The notes beneath the pieces were generated by a model that saw only the letters and a list, made by a program, of their open reading frames with translations, was not told the origin of the DNA and made no database searches. The position numbers were made by a program, and so were the translations under genes. From assembly GCF_014650115.1 (NCBI RefSeq), contig NZ_BMUI01000049.1, positions 1 to 35,079 on the forward strand: 35,079 nucleotides of DNA, in the 5' to 3' direction. This document shows, piece after piece, positions 16,244 through 24,277 of this stretch (within the stretch, counting starts at the first letter, position 1; each line of letters opens with the position of its first letter). Source of the stretch: Streptomyces olivaceoviridis (lineage in GTDB: Bacteria > Actinomycetota > Actinomycetes > Streptomycetales > Streptomycetaceae).

Positions 16244-16285
16244 TCAGATGTCGCCCAGCGTGTTGATCTCCTTGATCTCCGACAT
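16244..16285 (-). CDS. 13-aa peptide gene, candidate precursor or leader peptide
   Basis: ATG 16285 to TGA 16244 encodes MSEIKEINTLGDI. The start is preceded by GGGAGGTGACGGAC, an almost ideal anti-Shine-Dalgarno match at good spacing and the strongest in the window. A perfect hairpin follows the stop by 11 bp, and the PaaK-like gene follows in the same direction. Residues M1, I4, I7, L10 and I13 put a hydrophobic residue at every third position, with acidic and polar residues between. It may be a very short ribosomal precursor or scaffold for the cluster enzymes, as the heptapeptide of microcin C shows that such tiny genes can be precursors. It may also be an attenuator leader (three Ile and one Leu codons) or a start-up cistron. 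It has no recognisable core or protease site. Confidence 0.6.
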   Translation of the reverse strand: MSEIKEINTLGDI

Positions 16286-16697
16286 GTCCGTCACCTCCCT
16301 TCGAGGGTCAGGCCGGCCGCTCGGTGACGTTGCCGACACGGGGGCGCGCTGCGGCCGTCCGCCGAAACGGCGGGTGATCACGGCTGGAGCACGCGGTGCG
16401 GAGGACGGCGGCGTGAACGCCGGGCACCGACTGCGTGCCCGGCCCGTCCTGGCCACGGATCGATGATGCGGGAAGCCGGAAGCCGTGAGCATCCGTCGCC
16501 TGATCAGTCATTTCCAACGGGTGGCTCGGGCCGCATCAGTCGCCGTCACACGAGCGGTACGACTGATTCCGCAACGGATGCGCGGTCCGTCCTCCTCCCA
16601 CAGACTGACGCCCACATCGCATGGTCCGGCCGAAGGTCTCCGCCTGCTCGCGCACGGTGGAACGCGGACGACCGGGCGTGGAGGAGGGAGTGATCAA
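16286..16697. other. Divergent intergenic region of the cluster
   Basis: These 412 bp separate the two divergent operons and should hold both promoters and any activator site. No good -35/-10 pair could be named. A 9-bp stem hairpin (GCCGGGCAC / GTGCCCGGC, loop CGACTGC) lies at 16419-16443. Open frames here (minus 16308-16517, plus 16485 onwards) lack a convincing ribosome binding site and protein character. Confidence 0.5.
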
Positions 16698-18359
16698 GTG
16701 GCTGGTGAGATCGTCACCGAAGTCGAACAGACGCATGGTCAGGACACTGACGCCACCGACGTCCCACTGCTCGTCGGGACGGTGCGGGGCGTGGGCTCCG
16801 TCGCCGATGCCGTCGTGTGCGCCGAGCGGGCCGCTCGGCGGCTGGACCGCGACGTCGTCGTCGACTGGCCGGCACCACATGAGGACACCGCGGTGCTGGC
16901 CGTGCGCGACGCCGTCGGCCGCACCCTCGCCCGGGTGGAGATCAGACCCCTTTCCGACGAACCCGCCCGCACGCTGGAACCTCTGATCCCCCCAGTCGCA
17001 GGATGGCAGGCATCCGTTCTGGCCCTGCCGCCCGGGACGGGCCATGCGAGCACGCTTCTCGATGTCCTGGAGAACCACGCCGCCGTCTACACCGAGGCGG
17101 AGGTCGAGGCCCTTTGGAACTCCATGCCCTTGTTGCGGCGGTACGCGGAGGATGACGGTGGTTCGCCGTTCTCCGACTGGGCCCTGATCTTCCGTGACCA
17201 CTACGTCGAGAACAGTGTGGGCTTCCTGCTGGCCGCAGAACGGGCCGGTGTTCCCGGCCAGTGGATCTACGCACTGGCCAAGGGCGACCGCACGGCGAAC
17301 CGCCGCCGGGTGCACGCCTGGTTCCTCCACCGCGGCTACCGCAGCGCGGTGCTCGACAACTCCGTGATCGACGGCACGTCCCCACCCGCCGAAGTGGACC
17401 TGGCCCGCCGCACCGCCGCGGACGTGGACGACTTCATCCGCCGCGCGCACCGCGCCGGCCGGAGGGTGCTCATCATCGACGACGGCGGGCTGCTGGCGCA
17501 GGGTCCGGGAGGTCGCCGCATGGTGACGGAACCTGTCGACGCCGCGGTGGAGCTGACCGTCAGCGGACTCAAACGAATCGCGGCCGCTCCGACCGTGGGA
17601 CTTCCCGTGTTCAACATGGCCAGGTCCGAGGTGAAGGGCGTCATCGCGTACAACGAGATAGCCGACTCCTGCCTGCGCCGCGTCCGCGCGATCATCCCCA
17701 ACCAGAAGTTCGTCGGCCGCCGGGTCCTGGTCACCGGGTACGGCGTCCTGGGTTCCCGGCTGGCCCGGCAGTTGCGCGGGATCGGCTGCCGGCCGACAGT
17801 CGTCGACAGCGATCCGCTCATGCTCATCCAGGCCGCCGAGGACGGCTTCGACACCCGGCGGACGGTGGCCCGGGCGCTGCGCGACAGCAGCCCCTTCCTC
17901 ATCGTCTCCAGCGCGGGCGAACCCGTACTGGAGGAGGACGACCTCGCTCTGCTGCCGGACGGGCTCCTGCTGGCCGGCTTCGCCACCAAGGACTTCAGCC
18001 TGCTGCACACCGGCCGGGCGGGTGTTCCCGGACAGCAGGTGCCGGGGCTCGGGGTGCGTTACAGCCTCCCCGGTGGCCGTCACGTACTGATGCTCGGCGA
18101 CGGACGCTCCCTCAACCTCTTCGAGTACGAGGGCATACCCAACCGCGGTTACGACGCCTACCGGGCCGCCACCCTGGTCGCGGCCCGTGAACTGTGCGGC
18201 AACCACGCCGCCTATGCCTCCGGGGTGCACGTCGAGCCCGTCAACCAGGCCGTACGCCGCGCGGGCCTGCTGGATGCCTACTACGACCTCTACCTGGAGG
18301 ACGGCCCCGGCACCGACACGGCCCCGGCCGACCGGACGGCGGCGCGCCGTGAACGGTGA
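16698..18359 (+). CDS. S-adenosylhomocysteine-hydrolase-like NAD-binding protein, 553 aa
   Basis: The C-terminal half resembles the NAD domain of adenosylhomocysteinase. LPVFNMARSEVKGVIAYNEI aligns in position with the substrate-loop region of that family. The Rossmann motif VLVTGYGVLGSRLARQLRGI (GxGxxG at about residues 347-352) follows, then VVDSDPLMLIQAAEDGF. The N-terminal 200 residues are unlike the usual substrate domain, and the Lys/Asp/Asn/Cys set of true SAH hydrolases is not cleanly conserved. It is therefore probably a diverged enzyme that uses tightly bound NAD for an oxidation-elimination-type step, not housekeeping SAH hydrolysis. GTG 16698 follows GGAGGAGGGAG; the longer frame from 16485 is not supported. 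Its stop overlaps the start of the next gene by 11 bp, so the two proteins probably work together. Confidence 0.7.
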   Translation: MAGEIVTEVEQTHGQDTDATDVPLLVGTVRGVGSVADAVVCAERAARRLDRDVVVDWPAPHEDTAVLAVRDAVGRTLARVEIRPLSDEPARTLEPLIPPVAGWQASVLALPPGTGHASTLLDVLENHAAVYTEAEVEALWNSMPLLRRYAEDDGGSPFSDWALIFRDHYVENSVGFLLAAERAGVPGQWIYALAKGDRTANRRRVHAWFLHRGYRSAVLDNSVIDGTSPPAEVDLARRTAADVDDFIRRAHRAGRRVLIIDDGGLLAQGPGGRRMVTEPVDAAVELTVSGLKRIAAAPTVGLPVFNMARSEVKGVIAYNEIADSCLRRVRAIIPNQKFVGRRVLVTGYGVLGSRLARQLRGIGCRPTVVDSDPLMLIQAAEDGFDTRRTVARALRDSSPFLIVSSAGEPVLEEDDLALLPDGLLLAGFATKDFSLLHTGRAGVPGQQVPGLGVRYSLPGGRHVLMLGDGRSLNLFEYEGIPNRGYDAYRAATLVAARELCGNHAAYASGVHVEPVNQAVRRAGLLDAYYDLYLEDGPGTDTAPADRTAARRER

Positions 18360-19449
18360 GTTCGACGCCGTACACGTGTGCGTCGTGGGATACGGCGTGG
18401 TCGGTACTCTGCACACGCGGCTGCTGACCGGGCTGGGATTCCGGGTCAGCGTGGTCGAACGGAATGCCGCGGTCTGGCTGCCGGACGGAGTGCGCGGCTG
18501 GCGGACGGTGGAGGACGTACCGGCGGACACCGTCGACGTGTGGCTGGTGTGCACGCCCACCGAAGACCATCTTCGCACGCTCACACGTGTCCTCGCCCTC
18601 GATCCCGCGGCCCGGGTGTTGCTGGAGAAGCCGGCCTGCCGGACGGCCGAGATCGATCGGATGAAGGCGGTTCTGGCGGCGCATCCCCGGCTGCGAGTCG
18701 CGGTGATGGACCAGTACCGCGACTCGGCCGTCATCGCCCGGGTGATGGAGACACTGCGGACCCTGGCTCCCGGAGAACCCGTGCGCCGCGTCCGCGTGGC
18801 GTTCAGCAAGGACCGGCGCCTCGACGTCCGCCGGGGCCGGTTCGTCGACCGCGACCACGGAGTCTTCGGATACGAGTGGCACCACATGCTCGCCATCCTC
18901 GGCGGACTGCTGCCACCCGCCCGCTACGGCTCCTATCTGGCACGGCCTGTCGCTTCCGGCGAGCTGCGCTGCCTGTTCGACGAGCAGTTCGTCATCTCCG
19001 CGGCCCTGGAGGAGACCTGGGCCGGCCCCGTCCAGGTGGAACTGTTCTCCACCGTGGTGGGGGATCCCGCCGCGGGTGGTACGGGCGTGGGAGCGCCCGC
19101 GTGGACGACCGACTTCCCACTGGCCCACGACGGCCGTCAGCGCCTCGTGCGCGTGGAGAGCGAGAGCGCCCACGTCACCGCGGAGCTGGAACCCGTCGGC
19201 CAGGGGCCCGACGGCCCGCTGCCGCGCAACGTCCACCGCATCACCGCGCGGACCCCCGCCGGCCGGGTCGACCGCACCCATGTCACCGAATTCCTGATGA
19301 GTGACGCGCTCCGCCGCCTCATCACCCTTCTGCGGGACGGCTCGGTCGGCACACCCGACCTGCGGACCCTGCACCGCATCGCACTGCTCAGCTCGCACGC
19401 CCTGCACGTCGGCCGGCTGCCGCACGCCGTCGGGCCCCCCACCGGCTGA
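18349..19449 (+). CDS. Gfo/Idh/MocA-family oxidoreductase, 366 aa
   Basis: An NAD(P)-dependent oxidoreductase with an N-terminal Rossmann fold (VCVVGYGVVGTLH, GxGxxG at residues 14-19) and the family EKP motif (LLEKPACR, residues 93-95). A C-terminal alpha/beta domain carries DRDHGVFGYEWHHMLAILGG, where the family places catalytic His/Asp residues. Members oxidise or reduce sugars, cyclitols, biliverdin and various secondary-metabolite intermediates. GTG 18349 overlaps the 3' end of the SAHH-like gene by 11 bp, indicating translational coupling. It lies 72 bp before the radical SAM gene. The substrate is unknown. Two NAD-type dehydrogenases encoded back to back may run a transient oxidation and re-reduction on the same intermediate. 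Confidence 0.82.
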   Translation: MNGEFDAVHVCVVGYGVVGTLHTRLLTGLGFRVSVVERNAAVWLPDGVRGWRTVEDVPADTVDVWLVCTPTEDHLRTLTRVLALDPAARVLLEKPACRTAEIDRMKAVLAAHPRLRVAVMDQYRDSAVIARVMETLRTLAPGEPVRRVRVAFSKDRRLDVRRGRFVDRDHGVFGYEWHHMLAILGGLLPPARYGSYLARPVASGELRCLFDEQFVISAALEETWAGPVQVELFSTVVGDPAAGGTGVGAPAWTTDFPLAHDGRQRLVRVESESAHVTAELEPVGQGPDGPLPRNVHRITARTPAGRVDRTHVTEFLMSDALRRLITLLRDGSVGTPDLRTLHRIALLSSHALHVGRLPHAVGPPTG

Positions 19450-19521
19450 CGGCCCACCCCGCCGGCCGCAGGCAAGCGCGGAGCCGTGCCACCACACCGT
19501 ACGTCCACCACCGGAGATCCC

Positions 19522-20787
19522 ATGACCACCGTCTGCTTCGTCGTCCCGCAGGACGAGTTCCAGCGCCTCTTCCTCCAGCAACCCATCGATGTCCTCAACG
19601 CCGCGGCCGTCCTGGAGGCGGACGGCCTGGACGTCCGCCTCTGGGACCGCCGGCTGACCGCGGCACCACCCCTCCAGACGACTCCCGACCTCGCCGTGCT
19701 GGTCACAGCCGTGGCCGACCGTGCCCAGTGCTACCCCCTCGACATAGCCCCCAGCCGGGAAGCGGTGCGGGAACTCCGGTCCCTCTGGCCCGCCACCCCG
19801 GTCATCGCCGTGGGCCCCCACGGCACGCACCTCCCCGACGTCACGCTGCGCGACCTGGGCGTCGACCACGTCGCGCGCGGGGAGAACGACTCCGCGGCGG
19901 TCAGGGCGGTCCGCGACTTCGTCGCCGGCCGCGCCCTCACCCCGGTGCTCCCGATGGCGGGAACCTACGAGGACCTCGACACGGACCACTGGCCCCTGCC
20001 CGCCTACCATCTGACCGACAGCGGTGACTACACCGCCGAGGTGGTCCTCGAGGGCCGGGCGCACCGGGGCCCGGCCGGGCTCGTACTCGGCGTACGCGGG
20101 TGCAGTTACGGCTGCACCTTCTGCCACTTGCCGTTCGGCACCCGGATGCGGCCGCGTGCCGTCTCGCGCACCATGCGGGAGATCACACGACTGCGGGACC
20201 TCGGCACGCGCTCCCTCTTCTTCCTCGACTACGTTTTCGGCCTCCATCCCACCTACTACGACGACCTGTGCCGCGAGATGACCGGACTCGGCATCGGCTG
20301 GACCGGCCAGACCCGGGCCGAGGTCGTCCTCCGCAGCGACGTCACGCGCTGGGCGGAAGCGGGGTGCACCGGCATGTGGCTCGGCGCCGAGTCGCCCAGC
20401 GTCGCCGACGCCGGGGTCGGCAAGCGAGTCTCCGTGGAAAAGGTGACCGCCGCGATCCAGAAGCTCGGCGACGCCGGCATCACCCCGCTCGCCTTCATCC
20501 TCCTCGGCCTCCCCGACGACCCCGCCTGCCAGGCGGACCGACTCGTGGACTGGGCGGCCGGGCTCCCCGCGCTCTTCGGCCTCAACCAACTCGTGCTGCG
20601 CCCCGGCACCCGTCTCTACGACGACCTCGCCCCCCGGTACACGGACGGCTCCGCGCCCGCCCACTGGACCCAGGTCGAGGACGTGACGAGGCGCTACCGC
20701 AGCGCCTATCCGGCCGACCTGGACGACCAGTGGGAACGCCTGATGAGCCTGCCCAACTACCTGGGCAACGCCATGGCGGCCGGCTGA
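19522..20787 (+). CDS. B12-binding-type radical SAM enzyme, 421 aa
   Basis: A radical SAM enzyme with the [4Fe-4S] motif C194-SYG-C198-TF-C201 in RGCSYGCTFCHLP. The N-terminal 130 residues (starting with VCFVVPQDEFQRLFLQQPID and VLNAAAVLEADGLDVRLWD) have the layout of the cobalamin-binding domain of BchE-like radical SAM proteins. No DxHxxG cobalamin motif is seen, as is common in this class. After the barrel (FFLDYVFGLHPTYY, GMWLGAESPS, FILLGLPDD) there is a short C-terminal domain. Such enzymes often methylate unactivated carbon, but other rearrangements are known. ATG 19522 follows CGGAG. It belongs to the plus-strand operon and is likely a key tailoring step. Confidence 0.85.
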   Translation: MTTVCFVVPQDEFQRLFLQQPIDVLNAAAVLEADGLDVRLWDRRLTAAPPLQTTPDLAVLVTAVADRAQCYPLDIAPSREAVRELRSLWPATPVIAVGPHGTHLPDVTLRDLGVDHVARGENDSAAVRAVRDFVAGRALTPVLPMAGTYEDLDTDHWPLPAYHLTDSGDYTAEVVLEGRAHRGPAGLVLGVRGCSYGCTFCHLPFGTRMRPRAVSRTMREITRLRDLGTRSLFFLDYVFGLHPTYYDDLCREMTGLGIGWTGQTRAEVVLRSDVTRWAEAGCTGMWLGAESPSVADAGVGKRVSVEKVTAAIQKLGDAGITPLAFILLGLPDDPACQADRLVDWAAGLPALFGLNQLVLRPGTRLYDDLAPRYTDGSAPAHWTQVEDVTRRYRSAYPADLDDQWERLMSLPNYLGNAMAAG

Positions 20788-20840
20788 GCGGAGGGCGCCG
20801 TCCGGCGGCCGGGCCCGCGCACGCTTATGGAGGACCTCGC

Positions 20841-22154
20841 ATGACCACCGTCGCCACCGGCCGCCTCCGGCGCGCCCTGCGGCACAGCTTCCACGGGTTG
20901 CCGAGCGCCTACTGGTGGCTGTGGACGAGCAACCTGATCAATCGGCTGGGATCCTTCGTCGCCGCCTTCCTCGCGCTGTACGTCACCACGGACCTCGGCC
21001 ACTCCGCCGCCTTCGCCGGCTTCGTCGGAGCCTTGTACGGCCTCGGTGGCACGGTCGCCTCCGTCGTCGCGGGAGTGCTGACCGACCGGGTCGGGCGTCG
21101 CCCCACCATCGTGGTCTCCCAGGCGTCCACGACGGTGGCGGTGGTATGCCTGGCCCTGGTCCGGGACACCGCCGCCGTCGCCGTGTGCGCGTGCCTGTGC
21201 GGCTTCTTCGTCAACGCCGCCCGCCCCGCCACACAGGCGATGATGATCGACATCGTGCCCCAGCGGGACCGGGTCAGGGCGTACACACTCAACTATTGGG
21301 CCACCAACATCGGCCTCGGCGTCTCCTCGACCGCCGCAGGCGCCATCGCCCGCCACAACTACGCCTACCTCTTCTACGCGCAGGCCGCGGCCATGGTGCT
21401 CTGCACCGCGCTGGTCCTGGCCAAACTGCCGGAGTCCCGGCCCGGGGAAGGGGGAGCAGACGGGGGGACCGAACCCCCGGAACCCCTCCCGCCCCGGGCC
21501 GCGGATCCTTCGGGCCGGGCCGGAGTGTCCCTCTGGACGGTTTTCGCGGACCGTCCGTTCATGGCGTTGGCCACGCTCAACCTGCTGCTGGCCACGATCT
21601 TCCAGCTGGCCTACGTGGGACTGCCCCTCGCGCTGGAGCGGCAGGGCCACGACAGCAGCGTCTACGGTCTCGTCATCGGCCTCAACAGCCTGCTCGTCGT
21701 GGTGCTCCAGCTCCCGCTGACCCGCCTCACCGGCAAGTGGATACCAGGTCCGGCCCTGGTCGGGGCCTCCCTGTTGGCCGGATACGGCTTCGGGCTCTAC
21801 TCCGTCACGGACTCGCTCGTACCGCTCCTGCTCGCCACCTGCGTCTGGACGCTCGGTGAGATCATCAGCTCACCCGCCCAGGTGGACCTGGTGATCCGTC
21901 TGTCGCCCACGCACGGCCGCGGACGCTACCAGGGAGTCAACAACCTGTCCTTCGCGCTCGCCTCCCTGTCCGCCCCGTTGGTCAGCGGCTGGACCCTGGA
22001 GCACTTCGCCCCCGCCGTCCTGTGGACGGTGACCGCGGCCTGTGGCACGTGTGTCGGGGTGGGCTACCACCTGCTCCAGCGCCGTATCAGCGGCATGCCG
22101 GCGGAGGAAGCGCAACCAGCTCCCGGCGGGGCCCGCCGCGGCCGGGCGCGGTGA
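20841..22154 (+). CDS. MFS exporter of the cluster, 437 aa
   Basis: A major facilitator superfamily protein with about twelve helices and a polar loop in the middle (about residues 195-225, ESRPGEGGADGG). The helix 2-3 loop motif is DRVGRRPT, matching the conserved GxLaDrxGrkxx of the family. Relatives are drug/H+ antiporters of the DHA1 group. ATG 20841 follows GGAGG. It is the last gene of the plus-strand operon, 53 bp after the radical SAM gene, and a terminator-like hairpin follows directly. It probably exports the product and gives self-resistance. Confidence 0.85.
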   Translation: MTTVATGRLRRALRHSFHGLPSAYWWLWTSNLINRLGSFVAAFLALYVTTDLGHSAAFAGFVGALYGLGGTVASVVAGVLTDRVGRRPTIVVSQASTTVAVVCLALVRDTAAVAVCACLCGFFVNAARPATQAMMIDIVPQRDRVRAYTLNYWATNIGLGVSSTAAGAIARHNYAYLFYAQAAAMVLCTALVLAKLPESRPGEGGADGGTEPPEPLPPRAADPSGRAGVSLWTVFADRPFMALATLNLLLATIFQLAYVGLPLALERQGHDSSVYGLVIGLNSLLVVVLQLPLTRLTGKWIPGPALVGASLLAGYGFGLYSVTDSLVPLLLATCVWTLGEIISSPAQVDLVIRLSPTHGRGRYQGVNNLSFALASLSAPLVSGWTLEHFAPAVLWTVTAACGTCVGVGYHLLQRRISGMPAEEAQPAPGGARRGRAR

Positions 22155-22160
22155 CCCCGG

Positions 22161-22185
22161 CGGGTCCCGCGGTGAGCGGGGCCCG
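22161..22185 (+). terminator. Terminator-like hairpin after the exporter
   Basis: CGGGTCCCGC and GCGGGGCCCG form a 10-bp stem with one G-T pair and a GGTGA loop, 6 bp after the exporter stop codon. It is GC-rich without a T-run and probably ends the plus-strand operon. Confidence 0.55.
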
Positions 22186-22494
22186 GCCGGGTACCACGGC
22201 CGGGTCATGGTCGGGCGGACCGCGGCCGGTCATGTCCGACTGCGGCAGGTCGTCGGTGAACTCCGGCTCCGCACCGTCCGGATGGCCGGCCCCCAGCCAC
22301 CCGAGACGCTTCCCTCACCGCTCGTCGCACGTCGTCATCCGGCCGGAGCCGACACGGCGAGCGCCTGCCCTGCCGGAAGGGGTGATCCCGCCCCAGTCAC
22401 CGGAGCGCACCGTAGTACCGGCACGACCACTGCCCTCGCCTGACGCGGGAGCCTTGGGGGCGAGCCGTCCCCGACCGCGGCACCCGCGTCCGCG
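22186..22494. other. Intergenic region between convergent genes
   Basis: Beyond the hairpin at 22161-22185 nothing was seen in this stretch between the exporter and the NmrA-like gene. Confidence 0.5.
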
Positions 22495-23445
22495 TCAGCC
22501 CACCGAGAACTTCGAGGCGTTCTCGGCCAGCCAGGAGTCGAAGTTCTTGAGCTCCGGGTTCAGTTCCCGCAGCCGGTTCAGGTCGCGGGCGCCGGTGAAC
22601 TCCTGGTCGAAGTCGCCGTAGTACTGGAACATGTTGCCGATCTCGGCGGCAGCCGGAATGTCGAGGGACCGGAAGACGTCGTAGGGCACGGACTGGAAGC
22701 GCACCGGCTCGCCGAGTACGGCCCCCAGTTTCTCTGCGTACTGCGCACCGGTCAGGTGGTCGCCGGCCAGGCTGACGGTCTGACCGATGTACTGTTCGCC
22801 TCCCTTGAGGATGGCGAAAGCCGTCCGGCCGATGTCCGCCACATCCACCCCGGCCAGGAGCTTGCCGTCCTCCAGCGGCAGGGTGAGCGTCAGCACGCCG
22901 TCCTCACCGCGCTTGGGGCCGAAACCCTGTAGGAAGCCCTGGAAGAAGAAGGTGGTGTTCAAGAAGGTCGTCGGCACCCCGGCCGCCCGGAAGAGCTGGT
23001 TGCCCTCGCCCTTGGCGTCGAAGTGAGGCACGTTGTACTTCTCCTGGAGGACGGGCATCCGGCCGTCCTCCAGGGGCAGGAGCTCGCGGGTGTCCTCCAG
23101 CGTCGACCAGACCACGTGACGCAGCCCCGCGGCCTTGGCGGACCGGACCAGGACCTGGAGCTCCTCGATCTCCTTCGCCGCGGACATGTGCGCCCAGAAG
23201 TTGGTGACGAGGAAGGCGCCGTAGGCACCCTCGAACGCGTTGCGCACGGTCGGTTCGTCATCGAAGTCCGCCCGGACGACCTCGGCACCGAGCTCCGCCA
23301 GTTCCTTGGCGGCGGGCGAGTCCGGGTTCCGGGTGATCGCGCGGACCGCGAAGCCCGACTCCGGGTCCGCGAGGATCGCGCGGGCGGTACCACCGCCCTG
23401 GGCACCCGTTGCCCCGGTAACGGCGATGACCTTCTTGTCGCTCAT
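22495..23445 (-). CDS. NmrA-like NAD(P)-binding protein (HSCARG type), 316 aa
   Basis: An atypical short-chain dehydrogenase of the NmrA/HSCARG group. The dinucleotide motif GATGAQGGG is at residues 10-18, followed by ARAILADPESGFAVRAITRN. The family's usual VVWSTLEDTRE and KGEGNQLFRAAGVPTTFL segments are present. The YxxxK catalytic pair of true SDRs is not evident, so it may be a redox sensor or a reductase with limited activity. ATG 23445 follows AGGGGAAG. It has a primary-sigma promoter with a MarR-type operator over the -35 (23503-23514) and a second half-site after the -10. A decayed relative lies at 8641 under a similar operator. Confidence 0.85.
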   Translation of the reverse strand: MSDKKVIAVTGATGAQGGGTARAILADPESGFAVRAITRNPDSPAAKELAELGAEVVRADFDDEPTVRNAFEGAYGAFLVTNFWAHMSAAKEIEELQVLVRSAKAAGLRHVVWSTLEDTRELLPLEDGRMPVLQEKYNVPHFDAKGEGNQLFRAAGVPTTFLNTTFFFQGFLQGFGPKRGEDGVLTLTLPLEDGKLLAGVDVADIGRTAFAILKGGEQYIGQTVSLAGDHLTGAQYAEKLGAVLGEPVRFQSVPYDVFRSLDIPAAAEIGNMFQYYGDFDQEFTGARDLNRLRELNPELKNFDSWLAENASKFSVG

Positions 23446-23470
23446 GGAACTTCCCCTGTCAGGTCGATAG

Positions 23471-23514
23471 TTGACGCTTCAGCCAAGCTAGACAACAGAA
23501 ACTTGACGCGTCAA
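23471..23514 (-). promoter_or_regulatory. NmrA-like gene promoter with two MarR-type sites
   Basis: On the minus strand the -35 TTGACG (23509-23514) lies inside the perfect palindrome TTGACGCGTCAA (23503-23514). It is followed by 18 bp and the -10 TAGCTT (23485-23490). A degenerate site TTGACGCTTCAG lies at 23471-23482, just after the start of transcription. The layout is nearly the same as at 24637-24679. Confidence 0.75.
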
Positions 23515-23827
23515 CAAATATGCGACAGATCAGGCCACCCCGTCGCACGTTCGGCACGACACGCCTCTGGCCGTGGTGCAGGCGGGGTAGCAGTCGCGCG
23601 GTGTCCGCGTCCCAGCAGACCGTCTCCAGCAGGAGGTCCTCGCACGCCTGCCCCGGCGAGCGGTCCTGGCGCAGGCGCCTCGGCCGGCACCGGGGCCCGC
23701 TGGCCGAGATCAGGGATCAGGGTCCGGCCCCAGCACTCCTCACCGCCCCCGCCTCATTCCGGGTGGGTACTTCGCTTCCAGGGTGCTCGCGGGGCTGAAC
23801 GATCTCGGTGCGGGTGCGCCGCCGGTG
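23515..23827. other. No intact gene
   Basis: A minus-strand frame reads CEDLLLETVCWDADTARLLP and LHHGQRR with good codon bias, but it has no start and runs into the NmrA promoter. It could be a fragment of a lost gene. Nothing else was seen. Confidence 0.4.
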
Positions 23828-24277
23828 TCACTGGCCGCAAGGGCCTGAGTGGTCACAGTACGGCTGCCGGCGGCTGCGCGCGCAGCCGCACAGCACGGCC
23901 CTGGTTTCGGCGCGCTGCCCCTCATCGGTGTCCAGGGTCAGCTCACCGCGCACGATCAGCTGCCCGGCGGGGGTCCGGGTGATCCGGGTGGGCCGGTCCG
24001 GGCTTTCCGCTCCGTTGTCCGCCGGCGCGTACTGGAGCGCTCCTGTCGGGCAGCGGCGCACCACTTCGGCCACGCGGCCGGCAGGAGCGCCATCCAACCT
24101 GATCCATGGGCGCCGGTTCACGTCGAAGACCTCGGGGAGGCCCCTGACGCACTCGGCGGCGTGGAGGCAGCGCCTTGCCTCGTACGTGACGGTGATCTCC
24201 CGCGTCTCGTAGGCCTTCTTCTGCGGCGCGGTGTTCGTGTCGGTCACCTGCGCCGGCTCGGCCGGACGCTCAGTCAC
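23828..24277 (-). CDS. Iron-sulfur protein: Fer4_19 domain plus CDGSH-type domain, 149 aa
   Basis: Two small Fe-S modules in one protein. Residues about 28-84 (TYEARRCLHAAECVRGLPEV and VVRRCPTGALQY) match the single-cluster domain Fer4_19. Residues about 128-146 (LCGCARSRRQPYCDHSGPC) match the CDGSH/mitoNEET zinc-finger-like cluster site, with a CDHS in place of the usual CDGS/T. It probably carries electrons or senses redox state. GTG 24277 overlaps the end of the GNAT gene by 8 bp, so the two are translationally coupled under the MarR-type promoter at 24637-24679. Pairing of this protein with a small GNAT is common in actinomycetes. Confidence 0.85.
   Translation of the reverse strand: MTERPAEPAQVTDTNTAPQKKAYETREITVTYEARRCLHAAECVRGLPEVFDVNRRPWIRLDGAPAGRVAEVVRRCPTGALQYAPADNGAESPDRPTRITRTPAGQLIVRGELTLDTDEGQRAETRAVLCGCARSRRQPYCDHSGPCGQ

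Noticed and set aside
16308..16517. Minus-strand ORF just upstream of the 13-mer gene (MTDQATDAHGFRLPASS...)
   Set aside because: It has no good ribosome binding site and its second half is Arg/Ala/Pro-rich without codon bias. It is more likely intergenic sequence.
16485..16697. Longer N-terminus for the SAHH-like protein starting at 16485
   Set aside because: The added 71 residues are not protein-like, while GTG 16698 has GGAGGAGGGAG directly upstream.
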